Notes: generated by a model from the letters alone, not told the origin. 20,844 nucleotides of DNA from Dehalococcoidia bacterium (GCA_030690405.1 JAUYGU010000103.1:1-20844); one strand, 5' to 3'. Counted from the first letter of the stretch, positions 1-6,780 are shown. Numbers and translations are program-made.

Positions 1-2
1 CG

Positions 3-686
3 TCGGCGCAGGCGGTGCTGGAGGAGGAGGAGAAGCGCCAGGGGATCATCGTCGCCGACATCGGCGGCGGCACGACGGGGATCGCCGTGTTCGTGGACGG
101 CGCCGTCTTCCACACCTCCGTACTGCCCGTTGGCGGCTACCACCTGACGCACGACCTGGTGGCAGGCCTGCGCGCCCCCTTCACCTCCGCCGAGGACCTG
201 AAGACGGGGTACGGCTCCGCCCTACCCTCCCAGGTGAACGCGGAGGAGATGGTGGAGCTGGAGGCGTTCGGGGGTCAGCGGCACAAGGAGGTCTCCCGCC
301 GGCGGGTGGCCGAGATACTGCAGGCTCGCGTCGAAGAGATCCTGGAGATGATCTACATCGACGCCAAGCGGGCAGGCTTCGACGAGATGGTGGCCGCCGG
401 CCTCGTCCTGACCGGCGGCACGGCCAGCCTGCCGGGGATCGACGAGCTGGCGGAGCAGGTGCTGCGCATGCCGGTGCGCGTTGGGATGCCCCGGGGGATC
501 CACGGCCTGGCCGACTCGCTGAACAGCCCGGCCTACGCCGCCAGCGTGGGGCTGCTCCACTGGTCGATCATGGAGAACGGCCACCACAACGGCCACAAGC
601 CCAGCTTCAATCTCAAAACGCCGTTCGAGTTCAAAGGGGTGTTTGAGACCGCCCGGAGGTGGCTCAGGGCCCTTATCCCGCAGTAG
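3..686 (+). CDS. ftsA: Cell division protein FtsA, C-terminal part (5' end outside the window)
   Basis: The reading frame is open to the left edge, so this is the C-terminal ~228 residues of a protein usually about 400 long. FtsA is an actin-like ATPase that tethers FtsZ to the membrane and recruits the divisome. The visible part has the actin-fold nucleotide-binding segment VADIGGGTTGIAVF near its start and a later LTGGTASLPGIDEL segment, the adenosine-binding motif of the family. It ends in a short helix rich in aromatic and basic residues (VFETARRWLRALIPQ), which fits the amphipathic membrane-targeting tail of FtsA. The linker before it is Asn/His rich. ftsZ follows after 63 bp on the same strand, the classic ftsA-ftsZ order of the dcw cluster. 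The true start cannot be given; a GTG at 15 is internal. Confidence 0.93.
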   Translation, partial: SAQAVLEEEEKRQGIIVADIGGGTTGIAVFVDGAVFHTSVLPVGGYHLTHDLVAGLRAPFTSAEDLKTGYGSALPSQVNAEEMVELEAFGGQRHKEVSRRRVAEILQARVEEILEMIYIDAKRAGFDEMVAAGLVLTGGTASLPGIDELAEQVLRMPVRVGMPRGIHGLADSLNSPAYAASVGLLHWSIMENGHHNGHKPSFNLKTPFEFKGVFETARRWLRALIPQ

Positions 687-749
687 ACAGATGACCAGCA
701 GACAGCGGAGAACAACAACACCAGCACCCGGCAGGGAAAGGAGGGCGCA

Positions 750-1817
750 GTGGCAGGCTTAGACCTAGACGGACTCCCCCCCATCAAGGTGGTAGGCGTC
801 GGCGGCGGTGGCTGCAACGCCGTCAACCGCATGGTGGAGGCGCGCATCCTGGGCGTCGAGTTCGTGGGGATCAACACCGACACGCAAGCGCTGGTGCGCT
901 GCGACGCCGAGAGCCGCGTTCGCATCGGCGACCGGATCACGCGGGGCCTCGGCGTGGGCGGCGACCCGGAGCGCGGACGCCAGGCGGCCGAGGAGTCCCG
1001 CGATGAGCTCAAGGAGGCGATCAAGGGCGCCGACATGGTGTTCATCACGGCCGGCATGGGCGGCGGCACCGGCACTGGCGCCGCGCCCGTCGTGGCGCAG
1101 GTCGCCAAGGACCTGGGCGCCCTCACCGTCGCCGTCGTCACCCGGCCCTTCTCGTTCGAGGGGGCCAAGCGCAAGGGCAACGCCGACCAGGGCGTGGCCA
1201 ACCTCCAACAGGAGGTCGATACCCTCATCGTCATCCCCAACGACCGGCTGCTGGCCGTCGCCGACGAGAAGACGACGGTGCTCGAGTCGTTCCTGATGGC
1301 GGACGACGTGCTGCGACAGGGCATCCAGGGCATCAGCGAGCTGATCACGATGCCCGGGGACATCAACCTGGACTTCGCCGACGTCCGGCGCATTATGGCG
1401 GAAGCAGGCCCAGCCCTGATGGCGATCGGCCGTGCCAGCGGGGCCAACCGGGCGGTGGAGGCGGCTCAGGCCGCCGTAGCGAGCCCGCTGCTGGACGTGA
1501 GCATCCACGGAGCGACAGGCATCCTGTTCAACTTCACCAGCTCCGGCAGCCTGGGGCTGCACGAGCTGAACATGGCGGCCCAGGTCATCGCCGAGGTGGT
1601 AGACCCGGAGGCGGAGATCATCTTCGGCACCACAACCGACCCGACGATGGGCGACGATGTGAAGCTGACGCTGATCGCGGTGGGCTTCGCCGCCCAGGAG
1701 ATCTACAGATCGCGAGCCGAAGAGGAGGAGTTTCGGCGGATCCGGTCGGAGGCCATGGAGAACGTGGCCGACACCGATCTGCCGACGTTTCTTCGCCGGC
1801 CCGTCAACATCCGTTAA
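750..1817 (+). CDS. ftsZ: Cell division protein FtsZ
   Basis: FtsZ is the tubulin-like GTPase that polymerises into the Z-ring. The protein is 355 residues, slightly short for the family. It has the N-terminal [11 protein letters not shown] nucleotide-binding loop (residues 18-28), the tubulin signature GGGTGTG at 104-110, the PFSFEG segment after it, and the T7-loop region [12 protein letters not shown] that completes the GTPase site of the neighbouring subunit. The C-terminus [15 protein letters not shown] is the conserved peptide that binds FtsA and other anchors. The variable linker before it is very short, about 20 residues. The GTG start at 750 is supported by a strong AAAGGAGG at 737-744. 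A hairpin follows the stop. The gene is probably cotranscribed with ftsA. Confidence 0.97.
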   Translation: MAGLDLDGLPPIKVVGVGGGGCNAVNRMVEARILGVEFVGINTDTQALVRCDAESRVRIGDRITRGLGVGGDPERGRQAAEESRDELKEAIKGADMVFITAGMGGGTGTGAAPVVAQVAKDLGALTVAVVTRPFSFEGAKRKGNADQGVANLQQEVDTLIVIPNDRLLAVADEKTTVLESFLMADDVLRQGIQGISELITMPGDINLDFADVRRIMAEAGPALMAIGRASGANRAVEAAQAAVASPLLDVSIHGATGILFNFTSSGSLGLHELNMAAQVIAEVVDPEAEIIFGTTTDPTMGDDVKLTLIAVGFAAQEIYRSRAEEEEFRRIRSEAMENVADTDLPTFLRRPVNIR

Positions 1818-1822
1818 CTAGC

Positions 1823-1856
1823 GCCGGGCCTCGCTTCCGGCAAGGCGGGGCCCGGC
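1823..1856 (+). terminator. Terminator-like hairpin after ftsZ
   Basis: Six bases after the ftsZ stop, GCCGGGCC (1823-1830) pairs perfectly with GGCCCGGC (1849-1856). The stem can extend by a wobble and three more pairs around a loop of about ten bases. There is no T-tract after it, so an intrinsic terminator is plausible rather than proven. It could instead be a 3' stabilising stem. Confidence 0.5.
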
Positions 1857-1874
1857 ATAACCAGCAGTCGCGTC

Positions 1875-2000
1875 CGCCCCGCCCGCGGCGGGGCGCCAGC
1901 GAAAGGAGGCGCTATAGGGTAGGAGCAACGCAGTTCGATAGCTAGCACGACTGTCCGCCGATGGCGGACGCGGTCTGCCCGCGATGGGCAGATAGGCGCC
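1875..2000 (+). other. Non-coding stretch dense in hairpins, possible structured RNA
   Basis: The 349 bp between ftsZ and the next ORF hold no convincing gene but several stems. A 9-bp stem lies at 1875-1883/1887-1895. A 7-bp stem GTCCGCC/GGCGGAC lies at 1953-1959/1963-1969. A stem CTGCCC/GGGCAG lies at 1975-1980/1986-1991. GGCGCTAT (1908-1915) can pair with ATAGGCGCC (1992-2000, one bulge), enclosing the latter two hairpins as a multibranch RNA of about 93 nt. An AGGAGG-like stretch sits at 1905-1909. I match it to no known RNA family. High GC makes chance stems likely, so confidence is low. From 2001 to 2166 I see nothing. Confidence 0.3.
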
Positions 2001-2166
2001 GCGGGGCTGTTTGCCTCCCCAGACATTCCCGCGGCGTCACTTTGTCAGGGAACAAGAGACAAGGAACATGGAACAGGGGCCTCGCCGCCCGCCCCCGCTC
2101 CTAGCGTTAAGCCCGCGAAGGCGACGCTCCCAGCCAGAGAAGCCCAGCCGTACATGCCCATGTCTC

Positions 2167-2352
2167 CTAGTAGTTTCGGCAGCCTTTGAAGTTGCAGCCC
2201 ACAGTTGGCCCTTTCTTCGGCCTTGAGCAGCCAAAGTAGAGTTCACCCGTCCTGCGGGCTCTCCTGGCTACGGTTTCGGGCCATCCACATTTCGGGCACG
2301 GTCCACCTTTTTGCTTCCAGAAGTCTGGACGTTCCATCGGGTCCTTTGGCAT
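2167..2352 (-). CDS. Small C4 zinc-finger protein, topoisomerase-I-tail-like
   Basis: A 61-residue ORF. It has CPKCGW near residue 19, then FGCSRPKKGP and CNFKGCRNY, a Cys pattern resembling the DNA-binding C4 zinc finger found in tandem at the C-terminus of bacterial topoisomerase I. Here it stands alone, with no topoisomerase domain before it. The ATG at 2352 follows a purine-rich GAGAGGGGG on the minus strand; a second in-frame ATG lies five codons in. The gene is isolated, and its base composition is less GC-rich than its neighbours. It may be a free-standing nucleic-acid-binding ribbon or the remnant of a larger gene. No function is assigned. Confidence 0.5.
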   Translation of the reverse strand: MPKDPMERPDFWKQKGGPCPKCGWPETVARRARRTGELYFGCSRPKKGPTVGCNFKGCRNY

Positions 2353-2533
2353 GTCCCGCCCCCTCTCGCTCTTGCGCGCCCTCTGAGAAGCAAATTAGCA
2401 CACTACCCGCCCGCCGGTCATCGTACGGGACAAACATCGGCTATGTCCTCGCGCCCATTCGCCTCAGCCATGCCTCCTCCGGCGGTTTGAGGTCAGCCCA
2501 CAGGCACCCCGCCACGACGTTACCCCCGGCCAC

Positions 2534-2557
2534 GTAGCTGCAGGTCTTTAGACCTGC
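2534..2557 (+). repeat. GTAGCTGCAGG-type palindromic repeat
   Basis: The element starts GTAGCTGCAGG. Its core is the perfect hairpin GCAGGTCT-TT-AGACCTGC (2540-2557). Closely related copies lie at 9818-9841 and, inverted, at 20784-20807. It sits between the zinc-finger ORF and the end of the hydrolase gene. The rest of 2353-2602 holds no gene that I can support. Confidence 0.75.
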
Positions 2558-2602
2558 TGGGAGGCCTTCAGGGCGGGTTCGTGTCTCGTGTCCCCTGCGT
2601 CG

Positions 2603-3409
2603 CTACTTCGGACCGCCGCCGGTCTCCGCCAGGAAGGCGGAGAGCAGATCGCTGATGCGCTCCGGCTGCTCCACCGGCGTCATGTGGCCGGAGCCGGCTA
2701 TCGTCTCCAGCCGCGCCCCCCGGATACCATCCACGACGTGTTGCGCCTTGTCCGGCGTCGTCGCTATGTCCTCGCTCCCCACCAGCACCAGCGTGGGGAC
2801 GGTGATCTGCGGGATCCGCTCCAGCACGGTCGTGCGCCGGCTGACCGCCTGCGTCGCGCGCTCCAGCCCCTCCATGTCCAGCGCTCCGAAGCCGCGCTTG
2901 TAGGCCTCGACCTTCTCCGGCTGCGACTGCACGAATCCGGGGCTGAACATGAACCCGACGACCGGATCGGCGACCGTCTGCGGCCCCTGAGCCTTCGCCG
3001 TCGCCGCCAGCTGCTCGTACAGCGGCGCCCGCTCCGGCAGCTCCCCCTCGGCGGATGCGTCGAGTATCGTCAGGGAGCGCACGTCCTGCGGGTGCGCAAG
3101 GGCGAGCCGGAGTGCCACCATGCCGCCCATGGAAAGCCCGACGACGTGCGCCGGGGTGGCGCCCCACTGCGCCATCAGGGCGTGCAGGTTCTCCGCCTCG
3201 TCCTCCAGGCTGTACCCCTCGGGTCCCACCGGGGAGCCGCCGTGCCCCAGGAAATCGTAGGCGATGCAGCGGTAGCGAGAGGAGAGCGTCTCCACCTGAT
3301 GATCCCACATGTGGCGATCGAAGGTGAGGCCGTGGGCGAAGACGATGGGAGAGCCGGAGCCCTTCTCCTCGTAGTTGTAGGCGAGGCCGTTGACGGTGGC
3401 GCTGGGCAT
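2603..3409 (-). CDS. Alpha/beta-fold hydrolase
   Basis: A 268-residue alpha/beta hydrolase of the family that includes esterases, 3-oxoadipate enol-lactonases and haloperoxidase-like enzymes. The oxyanion-hole motif is HG at residues 26-27 (VFAHGLTFD). The nucleophile elbow GLSMGG places Ser93. The acid is probably Asp214 in GSEDIATT and the base His242 in GSGHMTP, so the triad is complete. There is no signal peptide, so the enzyme should be cytoplasmic. The ATG at 3409 has AGGAG a few bases upstream. A good sigma70-type promoter lies at 3448-3475, within the start region of the divergent DUF3048 gene, so the two genes may share control. Substrate cannot be told from the sequence. Confidence 0.9.
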   Translation of the reverse strand: MPSATVNGLAYNYEEKGSGSPIVFAHGLTFDRHMWDHQVETLSSRYRCIAYDFLGHGGSPVGPEGYSLEDEAENLHALMAQWGATPAHVVGLSMGGMVALRLALAHPQDVRSLTILDASAEGELPERAPLYEQLAATAKAQGPQTVADPVVGFMFSPGFVQSQPEKVEAYKRGFGALDMEGLERATQAVSRRTTVLERIPQITVPTLVLVGSEDIATTPDKAQHVVDGIRGARLETIAGSGHMTPVEQPERISDLLSAFLAETGGGPK

Positions 3410-3447
3410 GGCGTTTCTCCTGCTTGCGTGGGGCGTGACGTGGCCTC

Positions 3448-3475
3448 ATTATACGAGCGATGCCTCCGCCGTCAA
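3448..3475 (-). promoter_or_regulatory. Promoter of the alpha/beta hydrolase gene
   Basis: On the minus strand, a perfect TATAAT (3453-3448) lies 16 bp from TTGACG (3475-3470), one mismatch from the -35 consensus. The predicted transcript starts near 3441 and gives a leader of about 32 nt with the AGGAG ribosome binding site. The promoter overlaps the first codons of the divergent gene. Confidence 0.65.
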
Positions 3476-4636
3476 ACGCCATGCGTGATCGCCTGCGTCA
3501 GTTCCGTTCGTGGCTGGCCGGCGACCGGCGACGGCAGGCCGCAGCCGCCGGCGTGGCCGCGCTGGTGCTTCTCGCCGTCACCGTCGGGGTGCTGGCGGGC
3601 GCGGGGGTGTTCTCCGGCGGCTCGCCCAGGGCGGTCCTCGACGTGGGCCCAAGCCCGACGCCAACACCGACAGCGGCCCCCCCCCACGCCACCCCCCACC
3701 GAGCCCACATTCCTCGACGGCGTGCTCGTCTACCCGGAGCAGCTCGCCGAGATCCAGGGCCGGCTGCCGCTCGCCGTCATGTTCGACAACTTCGTCGACG
3801 CCCGGCCGCAGGTGGGGATCGAGAAGGCGGACCTGGTGTTCGAGGTGGTCGCGGAGGGCGGCATCACCCGCTTCCTGGGCGTGTTCTGGCGCGGCGAGCC
3901 TGGCCGCATCGTGCCCGTGCGCTCCGCCCGCGTCTACTACCTGGACTGGGCGGCGGAGCTGGGCGCGATCTACGTCCACTGGGGCTGGGCGAAGTCCAGC
4001 GGCGCCGCCGACGTACCCTCGGCGATCGCGCGACTGGAGCTACGCCACCTGGACGGCTTCTTCCTCAGCGAGCCGTACTTCTTCCGCGCCCCCGACCGCG
4101 TGGGGCCGCACGACGGCATCGCCGATACGGACGCGCTGTGGGAGCTGGCAGCGGAGCGGGGATGGACGGGCCCGCCGCAGATTGAGGCCTGGCGGTTTAA
4201 GGACGACGAGCCGCAGCGCGCGCAGGCGGCGGGCGCCGCCGCCTCCACCATCGACCTGGCGTTCGGCGGGCCGCTGTCGTCGGACTACTCCGTTCGCTGG
4301 CAGTACGACGCGGCGACGAACGGCTACCTTCGCAGCCAGGGAGGCGCCCCCCACAAGGACGGCGGCTCCGGTCGCCAACTCCAGTCGAAGAACGTCGCCG
4401 TGATGATCACGAGCGCCCGCTCCGCCGGCGACGGCACCGCTCACCTGCTGTACGACACGGTGGGCGGCGGCGAGGCGGTCGTGTTCCAGGACGGCGTCGC
4501 CGTCACCGGCACCTGGTCAAAGCCGGACACGTTCTCCCGCACCCGCTTCTACGACGCCGCCGGCGACGAGATCGCCTTCAACCGCGGCCAGACGTGGGTG
4601 GAGGTGCTGGCGGTGGGCAACCCGCTGGGCTACTGA
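3460..4636 (+). CDS. DUF3048 (YerB-like) membrane-anchored protein, frame broken at a C9 tract
   Basis: A protein of about 390 residues if one base is removed from the C9 run at 3677-3685. The first part (from ATG 3460 or 3481) encodes a basic N-terminus, one hydrophobic segment (AAAAGVAALVLLAVTVGVLAG) and a Pro/Thr linker. The main part, in the next frame from about 3690 to 4636, has the DUF3048 N-terminal domain (LPLAVMFDNFVDARPQVG, then LVFEVVAEGGITRFLGVFW) and its C-terminal domain ending VLAVGNPLGY. Deleting one C joins the two as PTPTAAPPTPPPTEPTFLDG, a natural linker. No lipobox Cys is visible, so it is a signal-anchored extracytoplasmic protein rather than a lipoprotein. Function is unknown; Bacillus YerB is the named relative. 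The break could be sequencing error, slippage or a pseudogene. Confidence 0.8.
3677..3697 (+). repeat. C9 and C6 homopolymer tracts at the frame break
   Basis: Nine C at 3677-3685 and six C at 3692-3697 lie in the Pro/Thr linker of the DUF3048 gene, exactly where its frame changes. Such tracts are prone both to sequencing error and to polymerase slippage. Confidence 0.85.
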
Positions 4637-4657
4637 GGGCCAGACCCCACCCTCGTC

Positions 4658-4727
4658 CTTCGACACGCTCTCGCCCTCGCCTCTGCGAGTCGCCCTGTGC
4701 GACAGGCGAGTCGCCTTTGGCGACAGG
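4658..4727 (+). repeat. Left arm of a 70-bp inverted repeat
   Basis: This segment is the reverse complement of 5133-5202 with two mismatches (4666 and 4722). The central 53 bp (4668-4720) are identical. It contains repeated CGAGTCGCC and CGACAGG units. The arms are 405 bp apart and enclose the nrdR promoter and operators. Confidence 0.9.
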
Positions 4728-4774
4728 ACGAGCGGGTCGGGAGCTCCGCCGGCCCCCCGGCAGCAGTCCCCTCT

Positions 4775-4828
4775 GTAGGCGGGGGTCTAAAGACCCCCGC
4801 AAGTCGGGGTCTGAAGACCCCGACCTAC
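4775..4828 (+). repeat. Head-to-head pair of GGGGTCT palindromes
   Basis: Two perfect 10-bp hairpins stand side by side: GCGGGGGTCT-AA-AGACCCCCGC (4779-4800) and GTCGGGGTCT-GA-AGACCCCGAC (4803-4824). The pair opens with GTAG and closes with CTAC, so the two units face each other. A relative lies at 19812-19833. They could also stop transcription from the DUF3048 gene, although no T-tract follows. Confidence 0.8.
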
Positions 4829-4884
4829 GTCCTCGTCCTTTGATGAACTTGGGACGAGCGGGCAATCGCTCGTGAAGCATTTCA

Positions 4885-4900
4885 CCACAAAATCTTGTGG
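4885..4900 (+). promoter_or_regulatory. Candidate NrdR box 1 (distal)
   Basis: CCACAAAATCTTGTGG agrees with the NrdR-box consensus ACACWATATATWGTGT at 12 of 16 positions by my hand count and is itself palindromic. It lies just upstream of the -35 of the nrdR promoter, 31 bp from box 2. That is the pair spacing known for NrdR, an integral number of helical turns. Confidence 0.7.
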
Positions 4901-4908
4901 TCGGCCCC

Positions 4909-4937
4909 TTGACAACCCCTACATCTAGTGTTACTTT
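4909..4937 (+). promoter_or_regulatory. Promoter of the nrdR operon
   Basis: A perfect -35 TTGACA (4909-4914) is followed after 17 bp by an extended -10, TG-T-TACTTT (4929-4937). Transcription should begin near 4944, giving a leader of about 290 nt. The second NrdR box fills the spacer. Confidence 0.65.
4916..4931 (+). promoter_or_regulatory. Candidate NrdR box 2 (between -35 and -10)
   Basis: CCCCTACATCTAGTGT agrees with the NrdR-box consensus at 12 of 16 positions, the right half (TCTAGTGT) nearly perfectly. It occupies the spacer of the nrdR promoter, so bound NrdR would block RNA polymerase. Confidence 0.7.
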
Positions 4938-4944
4938 GTTCATT

Positions 4945-4968
4945 GCGCCCCCTTAGTTGAGGGGGCGC
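4945..4968 (+). other. Hairpin at the predicted 5' end of the nrdR transcript
   Basis: GCGCCCCC (4945-4952) pairs perfectly with GGGGGCGC (4961-4968) around an 8-base loop. It sits right at the predicted transcription start and has no T-tract. It may stabilise the leader; an attenuator is possible but not shown. Another palindrome, CCGCAGCCT-TC-AGGCTGCGG, lies in the leader at 5087-5106. No cobalamin riboswitch box was found. Confidence 0.45.
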
Positions 4969-5086
4969 GCACGGTTCTTAGAGGCTACCGATAGTTCTGT
5001 CAAGCAAGTGAACATGGAAACCCGCATGTCGACGGCCTACCGACCCGGCCACACCCTGAAGAGCGTGGCAACAACCGCCAGCGATG

Positions 5087-5106
5087 CCGCAGCCTTCAGG
5101 CTGCGG
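5087..5106 (+). repeat. AGCCT-TC-AGGCT palindrome in the nrdR leader
   Basis: A perfect 9-bp stem with a TC loop, of the same type as the repeat at 13513-13530 (core AGCCTTCAGGCT shared). Confidence 0.65.
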
Positions 5107-5132
5107 TCTGACGCCAACTCCGGCCCGCTCAC

Positions 5133-5202
5133 CCTGTTGCCAAAGGCGACTCGCCTGTCGCACAGGGCGACTCGCAGAGGCGAGGGCGAGAGCCTGTCGA
5201 AG
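5133..5202 (-). repeat. Right arm of the 70-bp inverted repeat
   Basis: Reverse complement of 4658-4727, 68 of 70 matching. It is followed directly by a further repeat-like stretch (GTCCTGAGCGAAGTCGAAGG, 5207-5226) that reaches the nrdR ribosome binding site. Confidence 0.9.
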
Positions 5203-5221
5203 CCCGTCCTGAGCGAAGTCG

Positions 5222-5228
5222 AAGGGGG
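5222..5228 (+). promoter_or_regulatory. nrdR ribosome binding site inside a repeat
   Basis: AAGGGGG lies 9 bases before the nrdR ATG. It forms the end of the dispersed repeat CTGAGCGAAGTCGAAGGG, so a repeat insertion seems to have supplied or replaced the native site. Confidence 0.5.
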
Positions 5229-5237
5229 CGAGCGGCC

Positions 5238-5828
5238 ATGAACTGCCCGTTCTGCGGCCACCCCGACTCCCGCGTCATCGACTCCCGCCCGGACGACGCC
5301 ATCGGCGGCGTCCGACGCCGCCGCGAGTGCCAGGCCTGCAGCCACCGCTTCACCACCCTGGAGCGCGTCGAGCTCGGCGGCGTCGCCATCGTCAAGAAGG
5401 ACGACCGCCGCGAGGAGTTCGACCGCGAGAAGGTGATCGCCGGCGCCCGCCGGGCCTGCGAGAAGCGCCCCATCCCCTCCGGTGCCATCGAGGCGCTGGC
5501 GGACGAGGTGGAGCAGGCGGTGTACGCCCTGAACAAGGCGGAGGTCCCGTCCAGCTACATCGGAGAGCTGGTGATGGAGCGGCTGCGCTCCCTGGACCAC
5601 ATCGCCTACATCCGCTTCGCTTCCGTCTACCGGGCGTTCGCGGACGTCGATGAGCTGGAGCAGGAGCTGGCGGCGCTGAAGGCGGGCTGGCGTCGGCCGG
5701 ACGTGCCGCCGGACCAGCTGGCCCTGCTGCCGGAATCCGAGGCGAAGGCGCCCAAGCCGCGGCTGCTGCGCGTGCGCCGGCCCAAGGCGGAGGACGAGCC
5801 GCGCGCGGCCGGAGGCAGGGGACGATGA
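5238..5828 (+). CDS. nrdR: Transcriptional repressor NrdR
   Basis: NrdR represses ribonucleotide reductase genes when dATP/ATP bound to its ATP-cone signals sufficiency. The protein opens MNCPFCGHPDSRVIDSRP, with zinc-ribbon cysteines at 3, 6, 31 and 34 and the diagnostic RRRRECQACSHRFTTLER. The ATP-cone spans about residues 49-139 (KKDDRREEFDREKVIAGARRACEKRPI through IAYIRFASVYRAF). NrdR is normally 150-160 residues; this one has 196, the extra being a Pro/Lys/Arg-rich tail after residue 150. It is the first gene of a probable operon ending with nrdJ. Its stop overlaps the next start (ATGA at 5825-5828). Two NrdR-box-like palindromes on its own promoter suggest autoregulation that extends to nrdJ. 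Confidence 0.96.
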   Translation: MNCPFCGHPDSRVIDSRPDDAIGGVRRRRECQACSHRFTTLERVELGGVAIVKKDDRREEFDREKVIAGARRACEKRPIPSGAIEALADEVEQAVYALNKAEVPSSYIGELVMERLRSLDHIAYIRFASVYRAFADVDELEQELAALKAGWRRPDVPPDQLALLPESEAKAPKPRLLRVRRPKAEDEPRAAGGRGR

Positions 5829-6145
5829 CCATCACCTCCGAGCTCGACGCCCGCATCGAGATCAAGGCCTTCGTCGACCGCTCGCGCGCTGCCAACTCGG
5901 AGTGGTACGTGGGGGTCACCGCCGACCCCGAGGCCCGCATCAGCGCGCACGGCCTGGAGGAGAGCGACTGGTACATCGTGCGGCGGCTGGCGACGGCGGA
6001 GGCGGCGGCGCGGGTGGCGGAGGCGCTGCTGAAGGCGGGCTGCGACGGCAGCGCCAGCGAGGCCGCCCGCGAAGGCGACGAGGAGCCCGCAGGAGAACCC
6101 ACGACGGTGTACGCCTACTGGAAGCGAGGTCACACAACGCCATGA
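5825..6145 (+). CDS. GIY-YIG-like small protein
   Basis: A 106-residue protein. EWYVGVTADPEARISAHG resembles the GIY-YIG core (aromatic-V-G-x-T-x-D-x-x-x-R-x-x-x-H), followed by W-x-I-V-R-R and an Ala/Glu helix. The end VYAYWKRGHTTP matches the VYAYKK-type ending of a widespread family of hypothetical proteins with this fold, as I recall it. The usual GIY-YIG catalytic Glu is not clearly placed, so nuclease activity is doubtful. Its start overlaps the nrdR stop by ATGA and its stop overlaps the next start by ATGA (6142-6145), so translation is coupled on both sides. The lasting link to nrdR and nrdJ suggests a nucleotide- or DNA-related role, which is inference only. Confidence 0.75.
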   Translation: MTITSELDARIEIKAFVDRSRAANSEWYVGVTADPEARISAHGLEESDWYIVRRLATAEAAARVAEALLKAGCDGSASEAAREGDEEPAGEPTTVYAYWKRGHTTP

Positions 6146-6381
6146 GCATGCTGACGGAGCAAGAGTACGAGGAGTACATCCGGTTGCTGAGGGGCTGGGT
6201 GGACGCGGAGAAGGCGCTGGAGGGCCCCGGCGCGCCGGACTCCGAGGCGTCTGGCCGCGCGCGGGAGGCCCACGCCGCCGTCCAGACCTTCCGCGAGCGC
6301 CACGGGCTCGGGGGCGAGGGGACGCGGCCGGAGGCGCCAGCGCCGGTGTACGCCCGCCGCCGCGGGCAAGCGGAGGCGTGA
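6142..6381 (+). CDS. Small protein of unknown function in the nrdR-nrdJ operon
   Basis: A 79-residue acidic/Ala-rich protein beginning MSMLTEQEYEEYIRLLRGW. The ATG at 6142 overlaps the preceding stop (ATGA), which sets the start; another ATG two codons later is possible. The first half is predicted helical; the tail is basic and Pro-rich (PAPVYARRRGQ). There is no membrane segment and no motif I recognise. The next gene starts 4 bases after its stop. The codon use matches the high-GC neighbours, so it is probably real. Confidence 0.7.
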   Translation: MSMLTEQEYEEYIRLLRGWVDAEKALEGPGAPDSEASGRAREAHAAVQTFRERHGLGGEGTRPEAPAPVYARRRGQAEA

Positions 6382-6384
6382 GGC

Positions 6385-6780
6385 GTGACGCGGCTAGACG
6401 ACGAAGTCGTTCGGAATCTCGACTTCCATGGTCGCTTTGAGCTCGCAGCCGCCTTGAAAAAGACCGCAGCAAAGCGACGCAAGAAGGCCATGGAGGTGCT
6501 GGCGGAAGTGGTAATACTTGATCCCGACACCGACAAGCGTCGGCGGTTGACCGAAAGATTTGAAACCCTCCGAGCCGCAGCTGACGAAATGGAGCGCCAG
6601 GCGGAAGAGCTACAGCCCCGAATGGACTCTATCGTTCGGGTCGTCGACGCTTCGGAACTTCGGGATTCAGCTGGCGAGGTGGCGTCCGCCGGTAACGACG
6701 CTCCCGAATTGTTAATCGTATTAAACGCCGCCAAGCCGGAGCCCATCGCCGGAGAGGGAGTGGAAGAGGAAGCATCGTGA
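6385..6780 (+). CDS. Helical protein of unknown function in the nrdR-nrdJ operon
   Basis: A 131-residue protein starting at GTG 6385, just after the preceding stop, with a GGAGGCGTGAGGC stretch as ribosome binding site. The centre is rich in Lys, Arg, Glu and Leu (LKKTAAKRRKKAMEVLAEV, then RLTERFETLRAAADEMERQ) and is likely a coiled coil. The C-terminus is acidic. Its codons carry more A/T in third positions than those of the neighbours, suggesting a different history or later insertion into the operon. No family recognised. A gap of 90 bp, with nothing evident but the nrdJ ribosome binding site, separates it from nrdJ. Confidence 0.6.
   Translation: MTRLDDEVVRNLDFHGRFELAAALKKTAAKRRKKAMEVLAEVVILDPDTDKRRRLTERFETLRAAADEMERQAEELQPRMDSIVRVVDASELRDSAGEVASAGNDAPELLIVLNAAKPEPIAGEGVEEEAS

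Noticed and set aside
2243..2437. A 64-residue minus-strand frame overlapping the small zinc-finger ORF.
   Set aside because: No motif. The alternative frame has a clear Cys pattern and a purine-rich ribosome binding site.
2588..3480. Long open frames opposite the alpha/beta hydrolase, continuous with the DUF3048 frame.
   Set aside because: They are antisense to a well-supported hydrolase and give low-complexity Arg/Pro-rich protein typical of high-GC shadow frames. The DUF3048 N-terminus is better explained from 3460 with a one-base slip.
4775..4828. CRISPR-like array from adjacent similar hairpins.
   Set aside because: There are only two units, facing each other, without regular spacers; they belong to the dispersed palindrome family.
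4944..5237. Possible cobalamin riboswitch in the long nrdR leader, expected for a B12-dependent RNR operon.
   Set aside because: No B12-box-like conserved segment or matching long-range fold was found; the leader is filled with repeats.
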